NCBI RefSeq assembly: GCF_907164915.1
Contig: NC_061864.1
Span: 13,089,889-13,153,888, forward strand
DNA length: 64,000 bases
Reading direction: 5' to 3'
Source of the DNA: Impatiens glandulifera
Lineage: Eukaryota > Streptophyta > Magnoliopsida > Ericales > Balsaminaceae
This document shows, one piece after another, positions 24,457 to 37,947 of this stretch; position 1 is the stretch's first letter; each line of letters starts with the position of its first letter. The position numbers and the translations under genes were made by a program. The notes below the pieces were generated by a model. That model did no database searches, was not told the DNA's origin, and saw only the letters and a list, made by a program, of their open reading frames with translations.

Positions 24457-27400
24457 ATGAATCGCAACTATTACGTTCCGGATTTCGAATTCAATGATGA
24501 ATCAGCAAATCCTGCATCTACAACTCTGACAAGGTCAAATAAATCTATAGCGTAAGCTTCATCCAGACTCTCGGATTTCTAATATTAACTAACCTAGCAT
24601 CATCATACATACTGTTACGTGGAATTAAATGAAATGAAATGATGTTTAATTACTTCTTCTTTTTCTCATCTACATCTACACAGTACAGACGAAGATTTGA
24701 TTGAAGTGCTATGTCAAAATGAACAAATTGTCTTTCAGAGCCAAAACCTAAGATCTCAGAGAAAACCTGACATCATCGTCGGAGGAGATGCTATCATCCT
24801 GACGGAGCAACCTGCTCCTCCGAGACAGATCCGATCGGAAGAAGTGACACCGGCGAATCTGTTCATGCAAGAGGATGAAATGACCAACTGGTTACAATAT
24901 CCTCTCGATGACACTCCTTTCGATCGTGACCTATATGCTGATCTCCTTTATCATCCTCCGAATTCCACTCCACCGTCCCTTCCTGATAATCTTAATTCGG
25001 AATTCAAGTCTCCGAAGCCACCGACACCACCGGTTCATAATTTCACACATTTTTCGAGGCACAACGGAATAGCTGATCAAGGAGGACCGTCGTCGATTTA
25101 TAACAAAACAACGTCCAAGCAGCAACTGGCGGTTATGGACTCCATTGAATCGCCTGCGTTGGGGAAATCGATTGAATATAGAATCTCACACGTCAGTAGC
25201 AGTAACAGTTCGTCCAGAACCATAAGGCGCCCTACCGCCGCCGCCGCAGCAGGGAACGATTTTGCGGCGTCTTCATCTCCTGGAGGCTCGGCAGTTAGCC
25301 CTAGCGCGTCCGTCGAGCCCACGACGCCGAAGCCAGCACCGCCGATGATTGAGGATCGTAAACGGAAGGGAAGATCCGCCGCCGCCGCCGCCGGCGGCGA
25401 CGATGATGCCGATTGTGATAACGAGGTGAGTATATTGTATTTTACCCTCCCTTTCTTTTCCCTAGGTTATTACTTATTATTCTCTATCGTGCGCAAGTCA
25501 AGGATTGCGTTGTTTAGTGTAAATCTTCTTCTATTATTCTCCTAATTTGTTTATTTATTATTGCTCTGCCTCTCTGCTTACAAGTTATACTCTGTTTTTT
25601 ACTCCCCATGTGTTTTTATAGAATCTTCCAAACAATTTAGATGCCATTGAACTTAGGTTTATTTGATTACAAATGTTGTGAGATAAATATAATATTTTAT
25701 ACATTTTTGTATTGATTGATGATATAGATAATTTATTTTATTATCTATGTCTGGTTTGTTTTTATTCATTTTTCTAAAGGAATCAACTTTATCAAATATA
25801 TTATCTTTTAGTCCATAAATTTCATATCAATATTTCTTACACAATCTACTAGTGGGTTTATTTTTCTAGAAATAGGATGTTCTTGGCAAAACGTCAAAAA
25901 CAGGGGAGTTGGTACAGGCTAGTAGCCTGCCATATATTGATGCTACTTTTGGATTGGTGTTGAACTTTAGCACTCAGCTTTTGCTTCTTCTTGAAAGTTT
26001 GTCCTTTGGCAGCAATTATCACATTATGAATGCATTTAGGGTCTTTATCTAGATTATTACTAGCTAGTTCATGTGATTCTGATCATATAATTTAACTGGG
26101 CAGAGCAATGACTTTAACTACTCTGAAGTAAAGAAAAGAGTTTGTGGATCAACATCTTCAAAGAAATCTCGAGCTGCAGAAGTTCATAATCTATCAGAGA
26201 GGGTATTTTATTTCTACCATTTTGACAGTTCAGATTTCTGATAAGAAAATATATGAATTTGTAATCTAATGCAGAAACGTCGAGATAGAATAAATGAAAA
26301 GATGAAGGCCTTGCAAGAGTTAATACCCCGTTGTAATAAGGTCCAAATCATTCTCCCCATTGATTTATAGAGTCTTTGAAGGGATGATTTGTTCTTGTTT
26401 TCTTATTATTTTGTTTTCAAATGTACCATTTGCAGTCAGACAAAGCTTCTATGTTGGATGAAGCAATTGAGTACTTGAAAGCACTACAGTTGCAAGTGCA
26501 GGTAGAGCTTGTTTGATGTAGTTTTTTTCTTTTAAATAATTAGTTCTCTTGGAAAATAACTTGTTAGATGAGAAAAAGATGATTATTTGGGGTTATTGAA
26601 ATGATTCGATTATTGAAGTGGTTTACTATAGGATAAGGAGAACAGAGCCTAAATTTGTGTTTATAAAAAAGAGTGGTATTTGATAATAGTTATTTGCAGA
26701 TGATGTCAATGGGTTGCACCATGGTTCCAATGATGTTCCCAGGCATCCAACATTACATGCCAACAGTTGGGATGGGAATGGGAATGGGAATGACTCATCC
26801 AATGATGCAATTCCCTCATGTTTATCCTGGCTCGAGTGTGCAAGGCCAATCTTCTATGTCTCATATGGCTCCAAGCTTTCCCACACCGACCTTCCCTTTA
26901 CCACCACCACCACCACTCGGTGCTGCCATACCAGATTCAAACAGAAGCCAAGCAACAAATCTTCCAGATTCTGTGATGAACTCTGCTGCCATACCAGATT
27001 CAAACAGAATCCAAGCAACAAATCTTCCAGATTCTGTGATGAACTCTGCTTCCATACCAGATTCAAACAGAATCCAAGCTACAAATCTTCCAGATTCTGC
27101 GATGAACTCTGCTGCCACACAAAATCTCAGCCATCCACAGATGCAGAATGTCGATCCTTATCAACAGTACCTTAACATGATGAACCAATCTCGAGTATCA
27201 ATGGCTCAGGTTTGTTTCTAGTTTCACTTAAAAAGTTTTTCTTCTTGGCATATTCTGGCTATTTGCATGATTGGCATGATTAGAAATTAAGTTGCATTTC
27301 ATCAAACTGAATAATAAGTGTTACAGTAGTTAAATTACCTTTTGAATGCTCTTATATAGTTCATGGTTAGCTTAATTTAAATAATAAGTGTTTTTTTTAA

Positions 27401-28371
27401 AGAAAAAATAATTATATTATTTTAAATTACATTTATTAAGTAAACTTAATTCAAATAAACAAATAATTATTTAGATTAAAAAATGTTATCAAACTATTGG
27501 ATCTAATATTATTACATATGCATGGGGATAAAGATGTGAGGACACCAAAATCTTGTTTCCATTATTCATTTCAATATATCTTTTAATTGTCAATGTAGAA
27601 TCCGACTGTGATGCAACCTAATACAAGCACATCGAGCAATAATGGGAATCTTCAATCTGGTAAACATTATTTTCTTATGATTGTTGTGCTATGGCTATAA
27701 TTGAAATTATTTAAAAAAAATATGATTGGTATTGGTTGAAAAAGTATATTTTTTTTAATAAAAATACTTAAAACTGGATTAACATATAATGATATTAGGC
27801 CTTATTATCTAAAAATTATTTAAATATTTTTAAATAAACATCAACTAATTTATCAACCAAAATATCATTTATTTTATTTTATTTTATTTTTAATTTTTAT
27901 TTTTGATGTGGACCGTGACTTCATAACTTTTATTTTAGTGTCATTTTTGTTTGTTTGATGTTTTGTTGTTATTTTTCTTGGGTTATGTAACTTTTTCCCC
28001 TATTTTATGTTTTTATAATTTTGCTTAAATATTTTTTTGAAATATATTCAAAAAAGTCATTCTAACCATCAAATAATTAAATTAATAAAATCATTTCTTT
28101 TAAGGTTACTCCTAACATGACTCTTCACCCATTATAATGACTTGATATTCATCAATTAAAAGATTAAAATATCTTTATTAAATTTTAAATATAAAAAATA
28201 TTTTGATAATTCATTCTACAAAAATTCCAAATAACCAACCATTTTTGATCAAACAATAAATTTAAAAAAAACTACCATAAAAATCCTAAAAAACTCAGTG
28301 ATCAAAGAAGCCCTCTAGAGCAAATGAATTAGGATACTTGTATTGATAATGAAAATGCTGTTACAGGTTGA
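24457..28371 (+). CDS. PIF1: PIF1-like phytochrome-interacting bHLH transcription factor, complete
   Basis: Nuclear bHLH factor that binds G-box DNA; PIF1 represses light-dependent germination and greening and is removed after phytochrome binding. Exons: 24457-24551, 24684-25425, 26104-26202, 26275-26340, 26436-26501, 26700-27209, 27599-27659, 28367-28371; 547 residues, similar to PIF3 (524) and longer than PIF1 (478). bHLH at about 303-352 keeps the DNA-contact residues H307, E311 and R315. PIF1 rather than PIF3/4 is suggested by [11 protein letters not shown] and YPLDD after the N-terminal motif, MMSMGC after the bHLH, the MGMGMGM stretch, and the short Gly C-terminus. The phytochrome-B-binding motif (about 36-46) reads [11 protein letters not shown]: the usual Trp is Cys and the usual Gly is Glu. 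Residues 431-493 are three copies of a 21-residue unit. Ala runs around 255 and 310-315 of exon 2 come from GCC repeats. The subfamily call is from memory of paralogues. Confidence 0.9.
26922..27110 (+). repeat. 63-bp tandem repeat, three copies, inside PIF1-like exon 6
   Basis: Units start at 26922, 26985 and 27048 and encode the frame starting AAIPDSNR and ending LPDS(V/A)MNS. Copies differ by only a few bases (Ser/Ile, Ala/Ser, Val/Ala), so the expansion looks recent. It lies just after a polyproline stretch in the low-complexity C-terminal half. Confidence 0.9.
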
Positions 28372-28788
28372 CAGACTGGAGTTTGGTCAACAAAGGCACT
28401 TGCCTGCCAAATTTTGTAGTGTAAAAGAGAAAGAACCCATCGAGAGATACGATTACTAATCCCTTCTAGTTATTTATTTTCAAAAAAAAAAAAAAGTAGT
28501 GTAGATTATCCTTCTTTGTGATATGTTTATTTCAATTGACCCTGTATTAGAAATTGCAATAGCAAACTATCCTTTTTGCCCCCATTTCAGATTTTTATTT
28601 TATTTTTTTTAATTTAGGAAGATAACATCTATCAAGAAGATTGGTGTTTAACCTTGACTCATTGCATTTACAGACTATGAGTAGTCTTTAAATAGACTTG
28701 CATGAATAAAAGACATCTTATTGGAGGTCTCAAAAAAACAAATCCATAAACAAAGGAACCTATTTTGTCTGAATATAGTCACCTTCGG

Positions 28789-30678
<1,890 letters not shown>

Positions 30679-30780
30679 TGAACGAGATTTGCTGCTGTAA
30701 CAGAAAGGAGAAAGAAGGCGCAAGTTCTTAGCTTGCTTGGGAAGAAAACTTTTGTCTCTCAACGCATTGATTCTATTCGA

Positions 30781-30788
30781 CTATATAC
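30781..30788 (-). promoter_or_regulatory. Likely TATA box of RPT2
   Basis: On the minus strand AAGTATATAG lies about 105 bases before the RPT2 ATG, which would give a 5' leader of roughly 70-80 bases. A Helitron-like repeat begins only about 100 bases further upstream, so the native proximal promoter is very short. Confidence 0.5.
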
Positions 30789-30888
30789 TTGTACCACGCC
30801 CTGTTTGGTTTGAAACACATGTTTTTTTTTTTTAACTAAATGAAACTGTTTTTAAGATGAAAATTGAATTAAAATAATATGTTTCGAA

Positions 30889-31165
30889 ACAAGTACAACT
30901 CTTTAACCAACTAGGCTACAAAGACTTTATATTTTAAATTTAACACCAAATTTGATAAACGCGAGACGTTTTAATATTAATGGAAGTTCAACTTTTTAAC
31001 TAACTAATATATAATGATGTTGAGTAAATGAATACCTGGGTCGGATTGTGGGTTGACTCACCCATAAACTTAAAACGGTTAAAAATAAAATTAAAAATGT
31101 TATCTGTAATTTTTTTCACGGTTTTTTATATTATTACTCGTGCAAATGTACGGGTTAAATGCTAG
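30889..31165 (+). mobile_element. Helitron-like 3' end with embedded tRNA-like segment
   Basis: The right end has a hairpin CGTGCAAATGTACG (31139-31152), then nine bases, then CTAG (31162-31165) followed by T. This is the arrangement of Helitron 3' ends (hairpin, about ten bases, CTRR, insertion before T). The left part, read on the minus strand, contains GTAGCCTAGTTGGTTAAAG, an A-box-like tRNA motif. The same sequence occurs in opposite orientation at 59102-59845. The Helitron call rests on the 3' end only; I could not identify the 5' TC end. Confidence 0.45.
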
Positions 31166-31230
31166 TTTATTTTAAAAGGCTTAATTATTATGACCATCAT
31201 GTTAGGATATGTTTGATTTTGTGGCTTATG

Positions 31231-31650
31231 CGGTCCCTAAAAAGTTCCTTAAATGCGTTGTTTATTTGCGCAAATGATTACTTCAAAATATTTTGACGAA
31301 ATCACCTCGTCGCGTAAAGCGAAAAGCAGGATCGTCTCGCGAAGGAAAAGTCGGTGAAAAGTCCAGAAAGATCGTGTCATTCACGTGACGATCGTGCCCA
31401 TTCGCGTGACGATCGTGCCCATTCGCGTGACGATCGTACCATTCGCGCGATGTTCGTGCCATTCGCATGACGACCGTTCCCTTCGCGTTACGCAACGGGG
31501 TAATTTCACAGGTTTTCCCTTCGTGTAACGATCATGTCCTTCGCGTTACGCGATAGGGTAATTTCGTCAGAATATTTTGAAGTGATCATTTGCACAATTA
31601 AATTAATTATGCGCTGGTCACCCGCGCGCATTTAAGATCTTTTTAAGGTC
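31231..31650. mobile_element. Foldback/MITE-like element with 75-95 bp terminal inverted repeats
   Basis: Left arm 31231-31306 and right arm 31557-31650 are inverted copies. For example GCAAATGATTACTTCAAAAT on the left matches the reverse complement of ATTTTGAAGTGATCATTTGC on the right, and the outer CCCTAAAAAG / CCTTAAAAAG parts also match. The interior holds a 20-21-bp minisatellite. No transposase frame is present. A target duplication is not evident. Confidence 0.7.
31380..31500. repeat. 20-21-bp minisatellite, six units
   Basis: Units start at 31380, 31401, 31422, 31442, 31462 and 31482, with consensus TTCGCGTGACGATCGTGCCCA. The first unit has CACGTG at 31382-31387. The units are CG-rich in an otherwise AT-rich region and sit between the arms of the foldback element. 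Confidence 0.85.
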
Positions 31651-32040
31651 TTTTCGTCAAATTTCCTGTCCAACTGTTACAAAGGTTATGGTTCTCATTA
31701 TTGTCAGACAAAGATTAAAAACAAAGATTAAAAGACAAGTAAATATAGCCGGCTCAATAGGTTAGAATGCGTTTGGTATGGATTACAAATATAATTCTTC
31801 AATTTTGTTTCTCATCTCAATATAATAGATGATTATATGTGGGTGTGAATTTGACTTGAAGGATAACATAAAATAATGGTGAATGAAGCAGAAGCGAGAT
31901 TGTCGGCTTGAATAAACAAACATTGGTGAAAAAACTTAAAATTTTGTCCTCGGAGATTGAAATAGGGTCTAAGATTATGCTGAAAGGTGTAATCGAATGG
32001 TTAGTCCATGGATGAAATGTCAGATTGTGTAACGCAAACA
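31651..32040. other. Intergenic, no gene seen
   Basis: Contains a 74-codon minus-strand frame (31817-32041) with no recognisable domain. No promoter, RNA gene or repeat could be supported. Confidence 0.4.
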
Positions 32041-33760
32041 TTGGTGATAAAACTCAATGATTTATATTCATAAATTATAAACTAATTTTAATTAGATAAT
32101 TATTTGTAAATTTTAAAACACAATTTAAATAATTGATATTTAAATTATTATTTATAAAACTATATGTTAAAATTTATATCTACACATTTTACATATTTAA
32201 CATATTAATTTAATTTTTTAAATAATATATTTATCACATTTAACTTATTAAATTAATTTAAAATTTCTAAAATTAAAATAACTAAATAAATTAATAATCA
32301 TATTTTATAATTTTTACAAACAATATAAATTAATATATATAATATATATAATGTACGATTTATTGAAAAGGATAGAAGAGATATAATTTCTCTTGAATAA
32401 AAGTATTGAGCGAAGGGAAGTGTATCAAAACACGATATGACACGTATGAAAACGGGTGTCGACACGACACAATTATGTTGAAACGATGACCACTATAGTT
32501 GGAATAACACGAAACACAAATTTAAACACGAGTTAGCACGACACGAATAAACTTGTGGACATGAATTAACACGACACAAAAGAACCCGTAGATCAAAATA
32601 TTTTGAGTGGGTTAAAACACGACACACATAAGATTGAGATATGACACAAAACGATACGAGAGTCTAACACGATTTGCCCGAGTCGAATACGATTATTTAT
32701 GCATGATGTTTAGCTTTTTCCTAGTCCTAACAACGTCGGTTTACCAGCTAGATCGATGGGTTCTCTTGTTGGGTTTGACTATGCTAGTGATTGGTTCAAG
32801 AGGGGTTATAGCATGTTGGCTTCCATTTGACCTTGACCAATTTGAATGCAAAATCAGGGTTGAGAAGAGAAGCATATGGGACTATTTTAAATGGTACTTC
32901 GCCACTTGGATATTAGTCTCAAGCATTAACTCATTTGCCATGGTACATATTTAGAACAATGGTAATTGAGTTATCGATACTATTTTTCTTAGTAGGAGAA
33001 AAATACTATTTTCATACAAAACAAAGAGCGGTTGTCTTTAGAGGGGATGTCCAAGTCTTATGGGCAACCTTGCTTAAACTTAGGTTAAGAGTACTTCCAA
33101 CAAATACTATGTACTACGATTTCTTGCTCCCGGAACACACTACATCGCCACTTCAACTTAGAGTTGAACATCGTGCACAAACATTCGTAATCGATTCAAA
33201 CAAGTTGTGTTAGACTCTCAATTGTGTAGTGTTGTGCAGTGTCTCAATATTAAGTGTGTCGTATCGTGATGTGTCTCAATCTTATGCGTGTTGTATCGTG
33301 TATTGACCCACTCAAAATATTATGATACACGAACTATTTCGTGTCGTGTTAATCGTATCCATGAATTTATTCGTGTCGTCCTAACTTGTGTTTAAATTCG
33401 TGTTTCGCGTTATCGTATTGTGTCGATGTCCATTTTCATCTGTATCTTGACACACTCATGTTAATTATTTATTTATATATATATATATATTAAATTATAT
33501 TGTTAGTAAAGACTATAAAATATTATTATTTATTTATTTATTTATCTTAATTTAGATAAATTAAATTAGTTAAATGTGTTAAATATATTATTTAAAAAAC
33601 TAATTAATACGAGTTTAATGATACTATGAGTTGAGTTTGTTAATTTGATGAGAATCTGGACAAATTTGAGGGTAAAAAATGGAAATTTATTTTCATAGAA
33701 AATATCATCTATCAATTATTGAATATTATTTACAAAGTCTTAAGTTAAAATTAATTAAAT
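32041..33760. mobile_element. Long-inverted-repeat DNA element, copy A
   Basis: Core arms at about 32407-32630 and 33215-33464 are long inverted repeats rich in CGACACGA/TCGTGTCG words, with AAAACACGA(C/T)ACGACACG-type blocks repeated inside each arm. The right end reads GACACACTCATGTTAA. AT-rich outer arms shared with copy B extend to about 32041 and 33760. The roughly 500-base centre (32700-33215) is common to copies A, B and C. In copy A it carries an open frame (32634-32954) with hydrophobic segments, in a sequence that is broken in B and C. No transposase was recognised, so the element is probably non-autonomous. Confidence 0.65.
32634..32954 (+). other. 106-codon open frame in the centre of element A, function unknown
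   Basis: The frame contains two hydrophobic stretches (around VLLLGLTMLVIG and FATWILVSSI) separated by a charged segment. I do not recognise the family. The same nucleotide segment is present in copies B (about 35400-35890) and C (about 44740-45222), where small deletions and stops break it. It could be a captured host gene fragment, a relic of a transposon protein, or chance. Not counted as a functional gene. Confidence 0.3.
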
Positions 33761-34764
33761 TTTTTTATTATTATTATTTTTTTTTTGTTAAAGACAGTAG
33801 AGTACCCATCACAATTATCTAATTGAATATTAGAATATGAGAATAAATCTTGGAAAAAAACTAACTTACAATTTATGCTATCATCACATAAGGTAATCCA
33901 ACAATGTGCAATTTATCTAAAAAAACATTATGCATCTAATATAGCGTCTTTAATCATTATTATTACTAACATCAAATTATATTTAAAATCATTAGTTAGC
34001 AATTAAACATATAATAATAGTATTCATTACATATTAACACATTTTTTCTTACAAATGGATAGTAGGGAATGATAACATTGGTCTAGAGCTTGGCAATGGG
34101 TTGGATAACAAGAATCGACACGATCCAACACGATATTAGTAATGAATGACACGATACAATATTATCTCACTCGGGTCGTGGGTTGGACGCGACACAAGTA
34201 TTAGACAACAAGATCACGACAATTATGATTTTATACGATCGTAACACAGTTACGAGCCGACACGGACACAACATGAGTATCGAAACGACACAATCACGAG
34301 TATACGTACACACAAAATGACATCAACACAACTAGTCACATTACCTAAGTTACTCAACTTTACATTAACCTTTTCTCTAAATCTATTTAGATTTTAATTT
34401 AATTAATAAATTATTTAATTTATAAATGTAATATATATAATTAAAATTAAACAAACTAAATTAAAATATTAAACTAAAATATTAATTTAAATAATATAAA
34501 TTAATTTAAAATAATAATAAATAAATTAGATGAATAGAAATGTGGATCTCCTACTAATTATTCCATATTACTTTTATTAATTAATTTATGTATTTTTAAA
34601 ATTTTAAATTATTTTATAATTTTATTTATTATTAATACATTAAATAATAAATAGTTGATAATAATTTATAACTTCTACCTACATTTCCATTAAATTATAA
34701 TATAATAATATATATTTATAAATATGTTAACTACAAATTCATTGAATTTTCAACCACTTTTTTC
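33761..34764. other. AT-rich intergenic region with a CACGA-rich repeat relic
   Basis: Around 34080-34330 there are many GACACGA, CACGAT and ACACAA words, resembling but not clearly aligning to the arms of the neighbouring inverted-repeat elements. It may be a more diverged relative. The rest is plain AT-rich DNA. Confidence 0.4.
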
Positions 34765-36350
34765 ATTTTTTTCAAACTATCCACTTTTACATTAACATTT
34801 TCAAACTATCATGTCTATAAATTTATTTATATTCTTATTCAATTAATAAATTATTTAATTTTATAAATTATTACCTAATTTTATTTAGATAATTATTTTT
34901 AAGTTTTAAAATACATTTTAAATAAATGACATTCAAATTATTATATAAAATTATATGTTAAAATTTATATCTACATATTTAACATATTAATAATTTTTTA
35001 AATAATATATATATATATATATCACATTTAACTTATTAAACTAATTTAAATTCTCTAAAATTAAATTAATTAATTGATAATTATATTTTATAAGTTTTAA
35101 TAATAATATAATTTAATATATATATATATAATTAATTAATTAACATGAGTGTGTCAAAACACGACACGACACGTATGAAAACGGGCATTGACGCGACACA
35201 ATTGGGTCGAAACGATGACCAACTATAGTTGGAATAACACGAATTTAAAAACGAGTTAACACGACACGAAAGAGTTTGTGGATCATAATATTTTGAGTGG
35301 GTCAAAACACGATACGACACGTATAAGATTGAGAGATGACACGACATAATATAATTGAGAGTCTAACAAGAATACTTGACTGAGTTAAATACGACCGTTT
35401 ATGCACAATGTCCATTCTACATTGGTCCTAACAACGTCGGTTGCCCAACTATATCGATGAGTTCTCATCTTGTTGGGTTTGACTATGCTAGTGATTGATT
35501 CAGGGGATTATAGCATGTTGTCTTCCATCTAGCCTTGACCAATTGGAATGCAAAATCGGGGCTAGTAAGAGAAGCATATGCCACTATTTTAATTGGTACT
35601 TCGCCACTTGGACACTGGTCTCAGGCATGGGCTCATTTGCCATTGCACATCTTTAGACAATGGTAATTAGGCAGGGGTTTCATTTCTTAGTAAGAGAAAA
35701 ATACTATTTGCATACAAAACAAAGAACGGTTATTTTTAGAGGGGTTGTCCTAGTCTTTGGACAGCCTTGCTTAAACTTAGGTTAAGGGTACTTTCGAAAA
35801 ATATTATGTACTACGATATATTGCTCCGGAAGGAACTACATCGCCACTTCAACCTAGAGGCATCATGTATAAACATTTGTAATCGACTTGGGTAAGTTGT
35901 GCAGGTTAGACTCTTAATCGTGTTGTGTTGTATCGTGTCTCAATCTTATGCGTGTCGTATCGTGTCTTGACCCACTCAAAATATTATGATTCACGGGCTT
36001 TTTCGTGTCGTGTTAATTGTGTCCATAAATTTATTCGTGTCATGCTAACTCATGTTTAAATTTGTGTTTCGCGTTATTGTCGTGTCGATGCCCGTTTTCA
36101 TGCGTGTCTTGACACACTCATGTTAAGGATTTATATATAATATATTAAGTTATATTGTTTGTAAAAATTATAAAATATGATTATTAATTAATTAATTTTA
36201 ATTTTAAAAAATGAATTTAATAAGTTAAATATGTTATTTAAAAAACTAATTAATATGAGTTTGTTAATTTTTTTGAGAATTCACACAAGTTTGAGGGTAA
36301 AAAATAAAAATTTATTTTTAAAAAAAATATCATCTAAAAATGAATGATTA
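34765..36350. mobile_element. Long-inverted-repeat DNA element, copy B (most complete)
   Basis: The core runs from TTAACATGAGTGTGTC (about 35140) to GACACACTCATGTTAA (ends about 36127). Each arm is about 230-240 bases and includes CATAATATTTTGAGTGGGTC in both. AT-rich outer arms, also inverted, reach to about 34990 on the left and 36270 on the right. Sequence shared with copy A continues to about 36350, and with copy C leftward to about 34765. The TTAA at both core borders could be part of the inverted repeat or a target site. There is no intact protein frame. Confidence 0.7.
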
Positions 36351-36351
36351 T

Positions 36352-37947
36352 TCTTTACAAATTCCTACCCGATTTTCAAATTACTACCCGATCCCGACCC
36401 CGAACCCGACCCCGAACCCGACCCCGAACCCGACGGGTATCTCTATTTATATCCTCATCTCCGATTCATCGGGTACCCGATCCCCGACAGGTACCCCATT
36501 ACCCGATATTAAGTATTAAAAATTATATTTTAATTAACTAAAATTATATAAATTAAATATAATATGTTACTACAAAATATAATTAACTTAAAACAATTAA
36601 TAAATATTATATCCTTAAACATAAAATCATCCATACTATAAAATATAAATTCATTCATACTACATAATATAAATTCATCCATATTATAAAAATACAAATA
36701 AACTTAAAAGTGATAAAACATAATTCTTAATTAAACACAAAAACTTCAAAAATCATCAAATTAGTTCTCACAAAAAACATCCTTCTTGAATACAATTCTT
36801 CAACACATTTAATTACAACCTACAAAATCAATAAAAACATTAACCAATACAAAATAGACTAATAACATACCTCAAATCTTTGACAAACAATTAATTACTT
36901 AAAAAATAAGGATTAATATGATTCTTTTACCTGGTCTTATATATTAATATTTTTCCAAAAATATTTATAAAAATAAATAACTAATATGTTGAACTATTAT
37001 TCTCTAAATATAAATATAGTTAAACATAATATTTAAAAAAAAACTCTTTTATTTTTAAACTAATATATTGAACTAAATATAAAGAACTTGTAATATTCCT
37101 TAAAAAAAAACTGTTTTATCCTTTATTTTTGCCTTTATAAAAAATAAATTTATTTATTGTATTACTTTATTAAATTATAAATTATTTCATAAAAAATATT
37201 TAATAATATTAATATTCTATTATAATTTAGAACCCTAGTTTGTTAGTGGTGAAAATCCATGTAACACTTGGATAAATTTATATAATGTTTGATGCGATTT
37301 ATTTAATATGAGTCAAATAACTGATAGACATATTATATATAATGAAAGTATGCATAAATCTCTTATTGTATATATTCCATATATTAAATAAAAAGTCTAT
37401 AAATAATGAAAGTATTACTTACCTGCTTGTGTTGTAGAAAAGAAGCTACAAAATAAATATTGAAGATTAAATAAATAAATAAATATAAGATTGTAAAAGT
37501 TGAAGAACAGATTGAAAACATTACTTATTTGTATAGCTATGTAACTTATGTTGAAGAAGAAAAGAAGTTGAAGAAGATAGAAGTTAAAGACTTGAACTCT
37601 TGAAGTAAGGTTGAATGGAGATATACGAGAGGGAAACATTTATTACATGTATGTAAGAAATGATATTAAGAGTAATGATAAAATAATTAATATATTTATT
37701 TAATGATAGTTAATTAGTTAGTAGTTGGAATTTGATAAGTCACTTAAATTTTATTAATATATATTAATATTTAATATATTCGGGTATCGGATTTGAGTTT
37801 CCAACACTCCCTATCCCTGATCCCGAACCCGATCGAGTACCATTTTTTACTTCTCATCCCCGACCCTAAACCCGATTTAAAATACCTGAACTCGATCATC
37901 GAATATCTACTAATATCGAGTATACGAGTACCCATTGCCATCCCTAA
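36352..37947. mobile_element. CCCGA/GGGTA-rich terminal-inverted-repeat element, copy 2
   Basis: The left end has CTACCCGATTTTC, a triple (CCCCGAACCCGA) tract at about 36395-36432 and CGGGTACCCGATCCCCGAC. The right end (37778-37947) has inverted matches such as CCCGAACCCGATCGAGTACC and finishes ACGAGTACCCATTGCCATCC. The family is the same as the element at 4399-5126 but about twice as long. The AT-rich interior has no transposase frame that I can recognise. Confidence 0.6.

Noticed and set aside
26714..27175. 153-codon plus-strand frame overlapping PIF1-like exon 6
   Set aside because: Out of frame with the conserved bHLH protein; its periodicity comes from the 63-bp repeat.
31283..31495. 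Minus-strand frame with HDRHANG repeats
   Set aside because: Translation of the 21-bp minisatellite inside the foldback element; no start context or domain.
31380..31500. Possible CRISPR-like array
   Set aside because: Units abut directly without unique spacers, and the DNA is from a plant nucleus; it is a minisatellite.
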